From Oleispira sp963851095 (GTDB lineage Bacteria; Pseudomonadota; Gammaproteobacteria; Pseudomonadales; Oceanobacteraceae), in the NCBI GenBank assembly GCA_963851095.1, contig CAWKOX010000035.1, forward strand, positions 17,279 through 81,278: 64,000 nt of DNA, read 5' to 3'. The position numbers and the translations under genes are program-made. A model generated the notes under the pieces. The model did no database searches. It worked only from the letters and a program-made list of their open reading frames with translations, and was not told the DNA's origin. Positions 54,198 to 62,175 of the stretch are shown here, piece by piece; the stretch's first letter is position 1, and each line of letters begins with the position of its first letter.

Positions 54198-55057
54198 TAT
54201 TTATTTCCTTTTTCTAGCTCAGCTTGTTCTTTAAGGTAAACATTCTCAAAAACGTGGTTAGTCGCTTCCACGAATCCTTCGATGCTACCGCAATCAAAAC
54301 GCTTACCGCGGAATTTATACGCCATAACGCAGCCTTCTTGAGCTTGTTTCATTAACGCATCGGTAATTTGAACTTCACCATTTTTTCCTGGCTCTGTTTC
54401 TTCAATTTTTGCGAAGATATCTGGGGTTAAGATATAACGACCAATGATCGCGAGGTTAGAAGGCGCATCTTCTTGTGACGGTTTCTCAACCATATCGTTA
54501 ATACGATACAAACCATTGCCCATATCTTCACCGGCAATCACACCGTATTTGTGTACTTGGTCAGCAGGGACTTCTTGGATTGCGACGACAGAGCAGCGGA
54601 ACTGCTCATAAATCTTAACCATCTGAGAAAGCACACCTTCGCCATCTTCAGCAGCGACACACAAGTCGTCGGCAAGAACAACCGCAAAAGGATCGTCGCC
54701 CATTAAATTGCGGCCAGATAGAATCGCGTGACCTAAACCTTTCATGTGGTTTTGGCGAGTAAAAGCGAAATCGTTCTTTTCAATCAGGTCACGAATAGAG
54801 GTCAATAAAGATTCTTTTCCTGAACCTTTAATTTCAGCTTCTAATTCATAGCTAATATCAAAATGATCGGCAATAGCACGCTTACCACGACCAGTAACGA
54901 AGCCAATGGTTGAAAGCCCCGCTTGATCGGCTTCTTCAACACCATATTGAACCAAAGGCTTGTTAACAACAGGCAGCATTTCTTTTGGCATCGATTTAGT
55001 GGCGGGTAAAAAGCGTGTTCCGTAACCTGCAACGGGGAAAAGGCATTTCTTGATCAT
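54197..55057 (-). CDS. galU: UTP-glucose-1-phosphate uridylyltransferase GalU
   Basis: This 286-residue nucleotidyltransferase has the N-terminal signature FPVAGYGTRFLPATKSMPKEMLPVVNKPL, an FAVVLADDL metal-binding region and VEKPSQEDAPSNLAIIGRY. It makes UDP-glucose for lipopolysaccharide and capsule. AAGGATT precedes the ATG. First gene of the operon with the phosphohexomutase; its promoter overlaps a palindrome at 55101-55120. Confidence 0.96.
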   Translation of the reverse strand: MIKKCLFPVAGYGTRFLPATKSMPKEMLPVVNKPLVQYGVEEADQAGLSTIGFVTGRGKRAIADHFDISYELEAEIKGSGKESLLTSIRDLIEKNDFAFTRQNHMKGLGHAILSGRNLMGDDPFAVVLADDLCVAAEDGEGVLSQMVKIYEQFRCSVVAIQEVPADQVHKYGVIAGEDMGNGLYRINDMVEKPSQEDAPSNLAIIGRYILTPDIFAKIEETEPGKNGEVQITDALMKQAQEGCVMAYKFRGKRFDCGSIEGFVEATNHVFENVYLKEQAELEKGNK

Positions 55058-55095
55058 AATTCAATCCTTGTCATATATGAAAAATAGTTTGGCTA

Positions 55096-55123
55096 ACATT
55101 ATCGATAATACTTTATCGATCAA
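55096..55123 (-). promoter_or_regulatory. Candidate galU promoter overlapped by a perfect palindrome
   Basis: On the minus strand TTGATC, 16 bp, then TAATGT can serve as a sigma-70 promoter. The palindrome ATCGATAA-TACT-TTATCGAT (55101-55120) fills its spacer, so a bound repressor would block it. The regulator is unknown. Confidence 0.5.
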
Positions 55124-55384
55124 GCGCATTTATAACGCTTGCGATCAGTAGTAACAGCATGAACTAGGCCAAGCGCTGATGACTAACTTTTAATAAAGAG
55201 GGAATGCGGACAATGTTGTACCTAAAAAGATGCCGCATTGTAGCGTTTTGAGGGGGAATCACAAGGTTCAAGTGCCTGAATGGTCGCCAGTTTAGGGCTG
55301 TGGGCATGATTACTGCTGTGTTTAAGTTGAGCGCAACATTAAGCCGTACTTCGGCATCAATAGAACTGGCAAATGCTGACTTAT

Positions 55385-55424
55385 AGTGCACACTTAGTCA
55401 TAGGTGGTACTTTAAATGTGCACT
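55385..55424. promoter_or_regulatory. Paired GTGCAC inverted repeat upstream of zwf
   Basis: AGTGCACA at 55385-55392 and its exact complement TGTGCACT at 55417-55424 are 24 bp apart, the second 14 bp before the zwf ATG. They could be operator half-sites for sugar control. They do not match the HexR consensus TGTARTWWWATTACA. Confidence 0.45.
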
Positions 55425-55438
55425 AAGGATGGAATTGT

Positions 55439-56896
55439 ATGCAAATTGAACAGCCTTACGAGTTAGTGCTTTTTGGTGGCCTTGGCGACCTAGCATTGCG
55501 TAAGTTATTTCCTGCGCTTTATCTACTAGAGCTGGATGAACGGCTGCCAGAAGGCAGAATTTTCGCTATTGGGCGTAAAGCACTCGAGCACAAGGCCGTT
55601 ATCGCGCAGATAAAAAAAGCGGTTTTTAGCCATGTTCAGCCAGATTATCAAGATAGTGATTGCTGGCAGCGCTTTGCTAAGCGGTTAAGTTACGTTTGTT
55701 TAGACGGACAGAATCCAGAAGATTTTACTGCGCTAGCCGCGCAGCTTGATGAAAGCTGCCCCAATCGATTATTTTATTTAGCCACGGCTTCATCTCTCTA
55801 CGCCGATATCGTTGCCAACTTAAATACCAGTGAATTAATTCAACCAACGGCAAAAGTCATTTTAGAAAAACCGATTGGTCACGACCTTGCCTCGGCAAAA
55901 GAGATCAACAAATCGGTTGCCGAATACTTTGATGAAAAACAAATTTATCGAATTGATCATTATTTAGGTAAGGAAACCGTGCAGAACTTAATGGTGTTGC
56001 GTTTTGCTAACTTTATTTTTGAAAGCCAATGGAATCAGAAATACATTGATCATATTCAAATATCGATTTCTGAATCGCTAGGCGTAGAAAAGCGCGCTGG
56101 GTTTTATGAGCAGGTCGGCGCGTTTAGAGACATGATGCAAAACCACTTGCTGCAATTGCTGTGTATTGTCGCAATGGAACCGCCCGCCAAAATGGAACCT
56201 GACGCAGTACGCGATGAAAAAGTAAAAGTCATCAAAGCACTGCGCCCGATAGAAGGGCAGGATATTTTAGATAACGTTATTCGAGGCCAGTACAAAAAGG
56301 GCGTATCGGATGGTCACCCTGTGCCAAAGTATCGTGATGAAGACGGGGTAGATGAAAACAGCCTGACCGAAACTTTTGTGGCGATGAAAGTCGAAATAGA
56401 AAATTGGCGCTGGGCAGGGGTTCCGTTTTATTTGCGCACGGGCAAGCGATTGGCCGAACGTTCTTGTGAAATTGTGGTGCAGTTTAAAGAAATCCCCCAT
56501 TCTATCTTTTCATTACAAGATAAAAAAACGATGGCGAATAAACTGATCTTTAGACTTCAGCCAGACGAAGGCATTCGCTTGCAGTTATGCGAGAAAAAAG
56601 TGGGTAGCGGCATGAAGGTGCGACCGATGACACTGAGTTTGAATCCTGATGATCAAAATGCTGCTCGTGTCCCAGAAGCGTATGAGCGATTATTGTTCGA
56701 CGCCTTAGCCAGCAACCCAACGTTATTTTTACGCGATGACGAATTAATGGAAGCCTGGGATTGGGTTGACCCTATCTTAGCAGCGTGGCAAGAATCAGAA
56801 AGCGCACCAGAATCTTATACCGCAGGCACTTGGGGCCCCGCGGCTGCAACTTTGTTATTAGCAAAAGATGGTCGCCTCTGGAATGAAAACAACTAG
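55439..56896 (+). CDS. zwf: Glucose-6-phosphate 1-dehydrogenase
   Basis: This 485-residue enzyme oxidises glucose 6-phosphate to 6-phosphogluconolactone. It has the dinucleotide-binding GGLGDLALRKLFPALYLL and the active-site RIDHYLGKETVQNLMVLRFAN. AAGGA lies before the ATG. It is first in an operon of four genes that together form the complete Entner-Doudoroff route from glucose 6-phosphate to pyruvate and glyceraldehyde 3-phosphate. The usual regulator HexR is not adjacent. Confidence 0.97.
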   Translation: MQIEQPYELVLFGGLGDLALRKLFPALYLLELDERLPEGRIFAIGRKALEHKAVIAQIKKAVFSHVQPDYQDSDCWQRFAKRLSYVCLDGQNPEDFTALAAQLDESCPNRLFYLATASSLYADIVANLNTSELIQPTAKVILEKPIGHDLASAKEINKSVAEYFDEKQIYRIDHYLGKETVQNLMVLRFANFIFESQWNQKYIDHIQISISESLGVEKRAGFYEQVGAFRDMMQNHLLQLLCIVAMEPPAKMEPDAVRDEKVKVIKALRPIEGQDILDNVIRGQYKKGVSDGHPVPKYRDEDGVDENSLTETFVAMKVEIENWRWAGVPFYLRTGKRLAERSCEIVVQFKEIPHSIFSLQDKKTMANKLIFRLQPDEGIRLQLCEKKVGSGMKVRPMTLSLNPDDQNAARVPEAYERLLFDALASNPTLFLRDDELMEAWDWVDPILAAWQESESAPESYTAGTWGPAAATLLLAKDGRLWNENN

Positions 56897-56929
56897 CCGA
56901 GCATAAAATATTAATTATTGGAGTAGGAT

Positions 56930-57622
56930 ATGTGGACTGAAACAATCAGTGATAGTGAAGAGGTTTTAGCGCAAAAATTAGCGCTGTCTGTGAGTAAGCA
57001 ACTGAATGCCTGTATTGATGACAAAAATAAAGCCTGCTTAGCGGTGAGCGGTGGTAAAACCCCCATTGCTTTTTTTCAGCAGTTAAGCCAGCAAACTATC
57101 GAGTGGTCTAAGGTCACCATTATTTTAGTAGACGAACGCTGGTTACCCACCGATCATACTGACAGTAACGAAAAATTAGTACGTGATCATTTAATTCAAA
57201 ATAACGCCAAGCAAGCCTATTTTTTAGGTTTAAAAAATGATGCAGAGCTTCCTAGTGAAGGCATTATGGATTGTGAAACCCAACTGCGTACCCAAATTGA
57301 TCATATCGATGTGGTCGTTTTAGGCATGGGGCTAGATGGTCATACAGCTTCGTGGTTTACCGACTCAAAACAGCTACCTGCTTTATTAGACGCAGAAACA
57401 TCCGCGTGGTGTTTACCGGTAGAAGATGACTTTTTACCACAGCCCCGCATGAGCTTAACTTGGCGTTTTATAAAGCGAGCTGAAAAGATTTATCTGCATT
57501 TTAGCGGCGAAGAAAAAAACAGTGTTTTCAAAAAAGCTTGTGACGGAGTGAGCGAACAACTACCGGTCTCTCATGTATTGCACCAAGACGGTATTGGCAT
57601 CAGTGTTTATCGAACTGAATAG
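56930..57622 (+). CDS. pgl: 6-phosphogluconolactonase
   Basis: This 230-residue protein of the NagB/Pgl fold has AVSGGKTPIAFFQQLS, VTIILVDERWLPTDHTDSNEKLVRDHL and VVLGMGLDGHTASWF, all typical of DevB-type lactonases. It hydrolyses the zwf product to 6-phosphogluconate. It lies between zwf and edd, 33 bp after the former. Confidence 0.95.
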   Translation: MWTETISDSEEVLAQKLALSVSKQLNACIDDKNKACLAVSGGKTPIAFFQQLSQQTIEWSKVTIILVDERWLPTDHTDSNEKLVRDHLIQNNAKQAYFLGLKNDAELPSEGIMDCETQLRTQIDHIDVVVLGMGLDGHTASWFTDSKQLPALLDAETSAWCLPVEDDFLPQPRMSLTWRFIKRAEKIYLHFSGEEKNSVFKKACDGVSEQLPVSHVLHQDGIGISVYRTE

Positions 57623-57648
57623 CAACTCGAAATAATAAAGGAATGAAT

Positions 57649-59538
57649 ATGCATCCTATCGTTGCGGCGGTAACCGAAAGAATTATTACGCGCAGTCAAA
57701 AGACCCGCCAAGAATATTTGAACCTGATTGCCGAAGAAGCTCAGCGCTTGCAACAACAACCTGCGCGCCATGGTATTAGCTGCACCAACCTTGCTCATGC
57801 GATTGCTGCCGAAGAACACGATGAAAAAGTGATCTTAAAACAAAGCAGTCGCGCCGCGAATATTGGCATTATTAACGCCTATAACGATGTTTTATCGGCG
57901 CATCAGCCGTATAAAAATTATCCTGATGAAATAAAAAAACACCTCGGAAAACTCGGCCACGTCGCCCAAGTCGCTGCAGGCGTTCCGGCAATGTGCGACG
58001 GCATTACCCAGGGCCAAAATGGCATGGAGCTGTCATTATTCAGCCGAGATACCATTGCTTTAAGCACGGCTATTGGTTTGTCTCATGACGTATTTGATGG
58101 GGTGGTATTGTTAGGTATTTGCGACAAAATTGTACCCGGTTTATTAATGGCCGCACTGCGCTTTGGGCATTTACCCGCCATCTTTTTACCATCAGGGCCA
58201 ATGTCATCGGGAATTACCAATTCGGCAAAAGCGAAAACCCGACAGAAATTCGCGGCCGGAGAAGTCGGTAAAGAAGAGCTGCTAGAATCAGAATTAAAGT
58301 CCTATCATAGCGCCGGCACGTGCACATTTTATGGCACTGCAAACTCCAATCAAATGCTGATGGAAATGATGGGGCTGCAACTACCCGGCAGTTCATTTTT
58401 ACATCCGCAAGATCCGTTAAGACCGTTATTAAATCAATACGCACTCGCGCAATTAAGCCAGCATACGGCACTAGACAGTGATTATATTCCGCTAGGGCAA
58501 ATGCTCGACGAAAAAAGTTTTGTGAACGCCATTGTCGGATTATTAGCCACCGGAGGCTCGACCAATCACAGCATTCATTTATTGGCCATCGCGCGTATGG
58601 CGGGCATTATTTTAGACTGGCAAGACATCTCTGACTTATCCGATGTGGTGCCGTTATTAACCCGTATTTACCCGAACGGTGAAGGCGACGTTAATCACTT
58701 TCAACAAGCCGGTGGTATGGGCTTTTTAATTCGCGAACTATTAGAAGCCGAGTTAATACACCCCGATGTAAAAACATTATTAGGTTCTGATTCACCATTA
58801 GGCAAAGGGCTACGCGCTTATTGCCAAGAGCCGTACTTGATTATTAAAACCCTCGATAATGGCGAGCAAGATAAACAACTGGGCTGGCGCGATGTTAATG
58901 CTGAAAGTTTAAACCTCGATGTATTATCACCCGCCCATGCGCCGTTTATGAGGGAAGGTGGACTGAAATTATTAAGTGGCAATATTGGACGTGGCTTAAT
59001 AAAAATATCCGCCGTACCTGAATCGCGCTGGTATACCAAAGCCCCTGCAAAAGTCTTTACCGACCAGTATCAAGTGGTCGATGCATATGAAGCAGGCGAG
59101 CTGAATCAAGACTGCGTGATCGTGGTGAAATACCAAGGCCCAAAAGCCAACGGTATGCCCGAACTGCACAAACTTATGCCGGTGTTAGCCAACTTACAAG
59201 ATGCCGGTTTTAACGTCGCGTTATTAACCGATGGCCGCTTATCAGGTGCGTCAGGAAAAGTCCCTGCGGTATTACACCTTTGCCCAGAAGCATTATTAGG
59301 TGGCGCGATTAATTTAATTCAACAAGACGACATTATAGAAATAGACGCACACAAAAGTTTGGTTAAAAACCACAGCGAGCGAACTTCAGATTCAGCTTTA
59401 ACTTCAGGCTCCATAAGAGAGTCTGAGCATCAGCGTATAAAAAATAGCATGGGACTAGGGCGTGAATTATTCAGTGTCTTTAGAGCCAATGTGACCTCCG
59501 CCGACCAAGGTGCATTATCGCTTGCTTGGGTAGAGTAA
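57649..59538 (+). CDS. edd: Phosphogluconate dehydratase
   Basis: This 629-residue iron-sulfur dehydratase of the IlvD/Edd family converts 6-phosphogluconate to KDPG. Visible are AYNDVLSAHQPY, VPAMCDGITQGQNGMELSLFSRD and GICDKIVPG, with GTCTFYGTANSNQM holding another cluster cysteine. The ATG at 57649 is chosen over one two codons earlier because AAGGA would otherwise be almost touching the start, and MHPIVAAVTERII aligns with E. coli MNPQLLRVTNRII. Confidence 0.96.
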   Translation: MHPIVAAVTERIITRSQKTRQEYLNLIAEEAQRLQQQPARHGISCTNLAHAIAAEEHDEKVILKQSSRAANIGIINAYNDVLSAHQPYKNYPDEIKKHLGKLGHVAQVAAGVPAMCDGITQGQNGMELSLFSRDTIALSTAIGLSHDVFDGVVLLGICDKIVPGLLMAALRFGHLPAIFLPSGPMSSGITNSAKAKTRQKFAAGEVGKEELLESELKSYHSAGTCTFYGTANSNQMLMEMMGLQLPGSSFLHPQDPLRPLLNQYALAQLSQHTALDSDYIPLGQMLDEKSFVNAIVGLLATGGSTNHSIHLLAIARMAGIILDWQDISDLSDVVPLLTRIYPNGEGDVNHFQQAGGMGFLIRELLEAELIHPDVKTLLGSDSPLGKGLRAYCQEPYLIIKTLDNGEQDKQLGWRDVNAESLNLDVLSPAHAPFMREGGLKLLSGNIGRGLIKISAVPESRWYTKAPAKVFTDQYQVVDAYEAGELNQDCVIVVKYQGPKANGMPELHKLMPVLANLQDAGFNVALLTDGRLSGASGKVPAVLHLCPEALLGGAINLIQQDDIIEIDAHKSLVKNHSERTSDSALTSGSIRESEHQRIKNSMGLGRELFSVFRANVTSADQGALSLAWVE

Positions 59539-59559
59539 AAAACTAAAAGGGATGCCGTT

Positions 59560-60198
59560 ATGACAAGATTAAATACGTGGTTAAAAAACACTAAACCACT
59601 GATTCCCGTTATTGTAATAGAAGACATTGAACACGCAGTCCCCATGGCAAAAGCCTTAGTCGCAGGAGGACTTCATTTATTAGAAGTCACCTTGCGCACA
59701 GACGCTGGATTAGCCGCGATTAAATTAATTAGCGAACAAGTGCCCGACGCCATTGTCGGCGCAGGCACGGTGTGTAATGCCGATGAATATCAACAAGCCA
59801 TCGACGCCGGCGCACAATTTATTGTCAGCCCTGGCTTAACCCCAGAACTGATCCAAAAAGCACAACAAGTACAGAAAGAAGGTAAATGGGGCGGCGTATT
59901 TCTACCCGGCGTCGCCACCGCCAGCGAAGTCATGCAAGCGAAAGCCGCAGGGTTCACCCAACTTAAATGCTTCCCTGCCAGTGCCATCGGCGGTGTAAAG
60001 CTATTGAAAGCTTGGTCTGGGCCATTTGCAGACATACAGTTTTGCCCTACTGGCGGTATTAGCCCTGAAAACTATCAAGAATATTTAAGCCTAGATAACG
60101 TAATGTGCGTAGGCGGCAGCTGGATTACCGAAGGGCGTCTGTTAACAGCGAATAACTGGCCAGAAGTAGAAAAACGAGCCCGTGGCATAGTGGGGTGA
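59560..60198 (+). CDS. eda: KDPG aldolase
   Basis: This 212-residue class I aldolase splits 2-keto-3-deoxy-6-phosphogluconate to pyruvate and glyceraldehyde 3-phosphate. The catalytic glutamate lies in LLEVTLRT and the Schiff-base lysine in LKCFPASAIGG. It is last in the zwf-pgl-edd-eda operon, 21 bp after edd, followed by a terminator at 60287. Confidence 0.97.
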   Translation: MTRLNTWLKNTKPLIPVIVIEDIEHAVPMAKALVAGGLHLLEVTLRTDAGLAAIKLISEQVPDAIVGAGTVCNADEYQQAIDAGAQFIVSPGLTPELIQKAQQVQKEGKWGGVFLPGVATASEVMQAKAAGFTQLKCFPASAIGGVKLLKAWSGPFADIQFCPTGGISPENYQEYLSLDNVMCVGGSWITEGRLLTANNWPEVEKRARGIVG

Positions 60199-60286
60199 TG
60201 ATGTATAGATAAGGCTGTTTGGCGGCGCTAACAGACTGATTTTTAATCAGATTGTTACAAATAATGGCTTTCGAACGGAATTGATA

Positions 60287-60318
60287 AAAATGCCTTGCAA
60301 GCTTAAAGGCATTTTATT
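60287..60318 (+). terminator. Terminator of the Entner-Doudoroff operon
   Basis: The stem AAAATGCCTT/AAGGCATTTT with a 9-nt loop is followed by ATT. It lies about 90 bp after eda and 17 bp before tRNA-Val. Confidence 0.75.
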
Positions 60319-60334
60319 AGACTGCACACACTTT

Positions 60335-60411
<77 letters not shown>

Positions 60412-60419
60412 AAATTCTT

Positions 60420-60457
60420 AAAAACCGCATTGTCTGCAAAGATTATGCGGTTTTTTT
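60420..60457 (+). terminator. Terminator after tRNA-Val
   Basis: The stem AAAAACCGCAT/ATGCGGTTTTT with a 14-nt loop is followed by a run of seven T residues. Confidence 0.88.
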
Positions 60458-60600
60458 ATGTCTGGAGTTTAGAGATTCCTCTAATCACTTTGTGCTACTT
60501 AAGTATAGATTTAGCCACTTTCCAATCTGCCTTTTTTTCTATGGGTATGGTTTAATAAGTAATCATTAGTAAAACACTCAATAAGCCTTACACGGATAGT

Positions 60601-62124
60601 ATGAAGCGTACAAAAAATATACTCGTAGCCTGGATTGGCGGCAAAGATATCCTTAATGGTTTAAAAGACAAGACAGGCCCCATCTTATCCACGCTGCAGG
60701 CTCAAAGCGAAGCTGAGCCGTATCAATATGTTTACTTTCTGTACAACTACAATGAAGCACACTTAGATGCGCAGAAGTATATCGCTTGGCTCAAAAGTAA
60801 GACCAAAGCCGAAATTCAAGATACCTATATTCCGTTAGCCAGTCCGCAAGATTTAGGTGAGATTTACCTCGCCGCAGATAAATTATTGAGCACTATCAGA
60901 ACCGAACATCCCAAGGCCTTAGTTACCTTACAAATTACCCCTGGCACACCGGCTATGCAGGCTGTGTGGATACTATTGGGTAAAACCAAATACCCAAATG
61001 TTGAGTTTTTACAAACCAGCGTCGAGCAGGGTGTTCATAAAGCGAATATCCCTTTTGCCATTTCCGCCGAGTTCCTGCCAAGTAGTGGTACAGAGTCTGC
61101 AACGAAGCAATTAAACAACCTTGCTCAAGCCAATGTGCCAACCCATGCTGCTTTTGATGACATAATTACCAGCAATACCCACATGAAAACCCTCAAGCAA
61201 CGCGCCAATGTATTAGCCCAGCACGATGTACCGGTTCTAATTAATGGTGATTCAGGTACGGGTAAAGAACTTTTTGCTACCGCGATACACAACGCCAGCT
61301 CACGCAGCGATAAGCCGTTACAAGTTGTTAACTGTGGCGCGATACCAGCAGAATTAATAGACAGTATTTTATTTGGCCATAAAAAAGGTGCTTTCACCGG
61401 GGCTGTAAGTGATCAACAAGGTGTATTTGAAGCCGCTCATGGCGGCACCTTATTTTTAGATGAATTTGGTGAGCTACCGCTAGCCGCTCAAGTGCGCTTA
61501 TTGCGAGTTTTACAAGATGGCACACTAAGACGAGTCGGTGAGCGAAGAGATACTAAAGTCGATGTCAGAATTATCTGCGCCACCAATAAAGACCTTATGA
61601 GTATGATCGCTGATGGGCAGTTTAGAGAAGACTTGTTTTATCGCATCGCCGTAGGGGTAATCAATCTGCCTCCGATTAAAGATCGTGAAGGCGATATCAC
61701 GCTACTGGCCAAAACCTTACTCAAGCAGATACAAGAACAGTTGGGTTTAGAAGACTCAGGAGTAAAGGATAAGAAACTTTCTCCTAATGCAAAAAATCTT
61801 ATCCTCAGTCATAGCTGGCCAGGCAACGTGCGAGAGCTTTACAGTACACTGTTGCGTGCTTGTTTGTGGTCGCAAGGGAAAAGTATCAGCGAGCAAGACT
61901 TAAAAGAAGCGATGTTTAATCAGCAGGTAGCTAGCGATAATTTACTATCCCATGATCTGTCTGAACCCCTCGATCTACAAGGGGTGTTAGACAAAGTCGA
62001 AGAGCATTACACACGTTTAGCTTGGGATAAAACCGCTGGGCAAAAGAAAAAATCTGCTGAGTTATTAGGCTTAGGTAGTTATCAAAACTACAACAAACGC
62101 TTAGAAAAATACGGAATCAATTAA
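60601..62124 (+). CDS. Sigma-54 activator with N-terminal CARF-like (RtcR-like) domain
   Basis: This 507-residue protein begins with an alpha/beta domain (about 1-165: ILVAWIGGKDIL, YVYFLYNYNEAH, VTLQITPGTPAMQAVWILLGK) whose T-P-G-T-P turn (113-117) and layout resemble the CARF domain of RtcR (ITTGTHVAQICWFLL). A sigma-54 AAA+ domain follows, with Walker A GDSGTGKE at 216-223 and the GAFTGA loop at 263-268. A Fis-like helix-turn-helix lies at the end (KKSAELLGLGSYQNYNKRLEKYG). CARF domains bind nucleotide or RNA-derived signals. It sits before a sigma-54 promoter and a type I restriction R-like gene, its likely target. It is not true rtcR, as no rtcA/rtcB is adjacent. Confidence 0.85.
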   Translation: MKRTKNILVAWIGGKDILNGLKDKTGPILSTLQAQSEAEPYQYVYFLYNYNEAHLDAQKYIAWLKSKTKAEIQDTYIPLASPQDLGEIYLAADKLLSTIRTEHPKALVTLQITPGTPAMQAVWILLGKTKYPNVEFLQTSVEQGVHKANIPFAISAEFLPSSGTESATKQLNNLAQANVPTHAAFDDIITSNTHMKTLKQRANVLAQHDVPVLINGDSGTGKELFATAIHNASSRSDKPLQVVNCGAIPAELIDSILFGHKKGAFTGAVSDQQGVFEAAHGGTLFLDEFGELPLAAQVRLLRVLQDGTLRRVGERRDTKVDVRIICATNKDLMSMIADGQFREDLFYRIAVGVINLPPIKDREGDITLLAKTLLKQIQEQLGLEDSGVKDKKLSPNAKNLILSHSWPGNVRELYSTLLRACLWSQGKSISEQDLKEAMFNQQVASDNLLSHDLSEPLDLQGVLDKVEEHYTRLAWDKTAGQKKKSAELLGLGSYQNYNKRLEKYGIN

Positions 62125-62126
62125 AG

Positions 62127-62143
62127 TTGGCACAACCTTTGTA
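62127..62143 (+). promoter_or_regulatory. Sigma-54 promoter of the R-subunit-like gene
   Basis: TTGGCAC-N5-TTTGTA matches the sigma-54 consensus (TGGCAC-N5-TTGCW) with the -24 GG and the -12 G exactly 10 bp apart; only the -12 C is replaced by T. It begins 3 bp after the activator stop codon and predicts a start near 62154, about 22 nt before the ATG at 62176. Confidence 0.82.
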
Positions 62144-62175
62144 GTACATGCTTATCGTTATTACAGAGGTGGTAC

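Larger units (their letters stand above)
55058..55438. other. 381-bp region between divergent galU and zwf
   Basis: No credible gene is seen; a 75-codon minus-strand open frame (55164-55391) has no ribosome binding site or recognisable features. The region holds the galU promoter with a palindrome, an inverted repeat AATGCGG/CCGCATT at 55205-55240 or so, and paired GTGCAC sites next to zwf. Confidence 0.55.

Noticed and set aside
55164..55391. 75-codon minus-strand open frame in the galU-zwf gap
   Set aside because: No ribosome binding site, low-complexity composition and overlap with putative control sites.
60601..62124. Calling the activator rtcR
   Set aside because: The domain order matches, but rtcA/rtcB are absent and the neighbour is a restriction-like gene, so a separate family is more likely.
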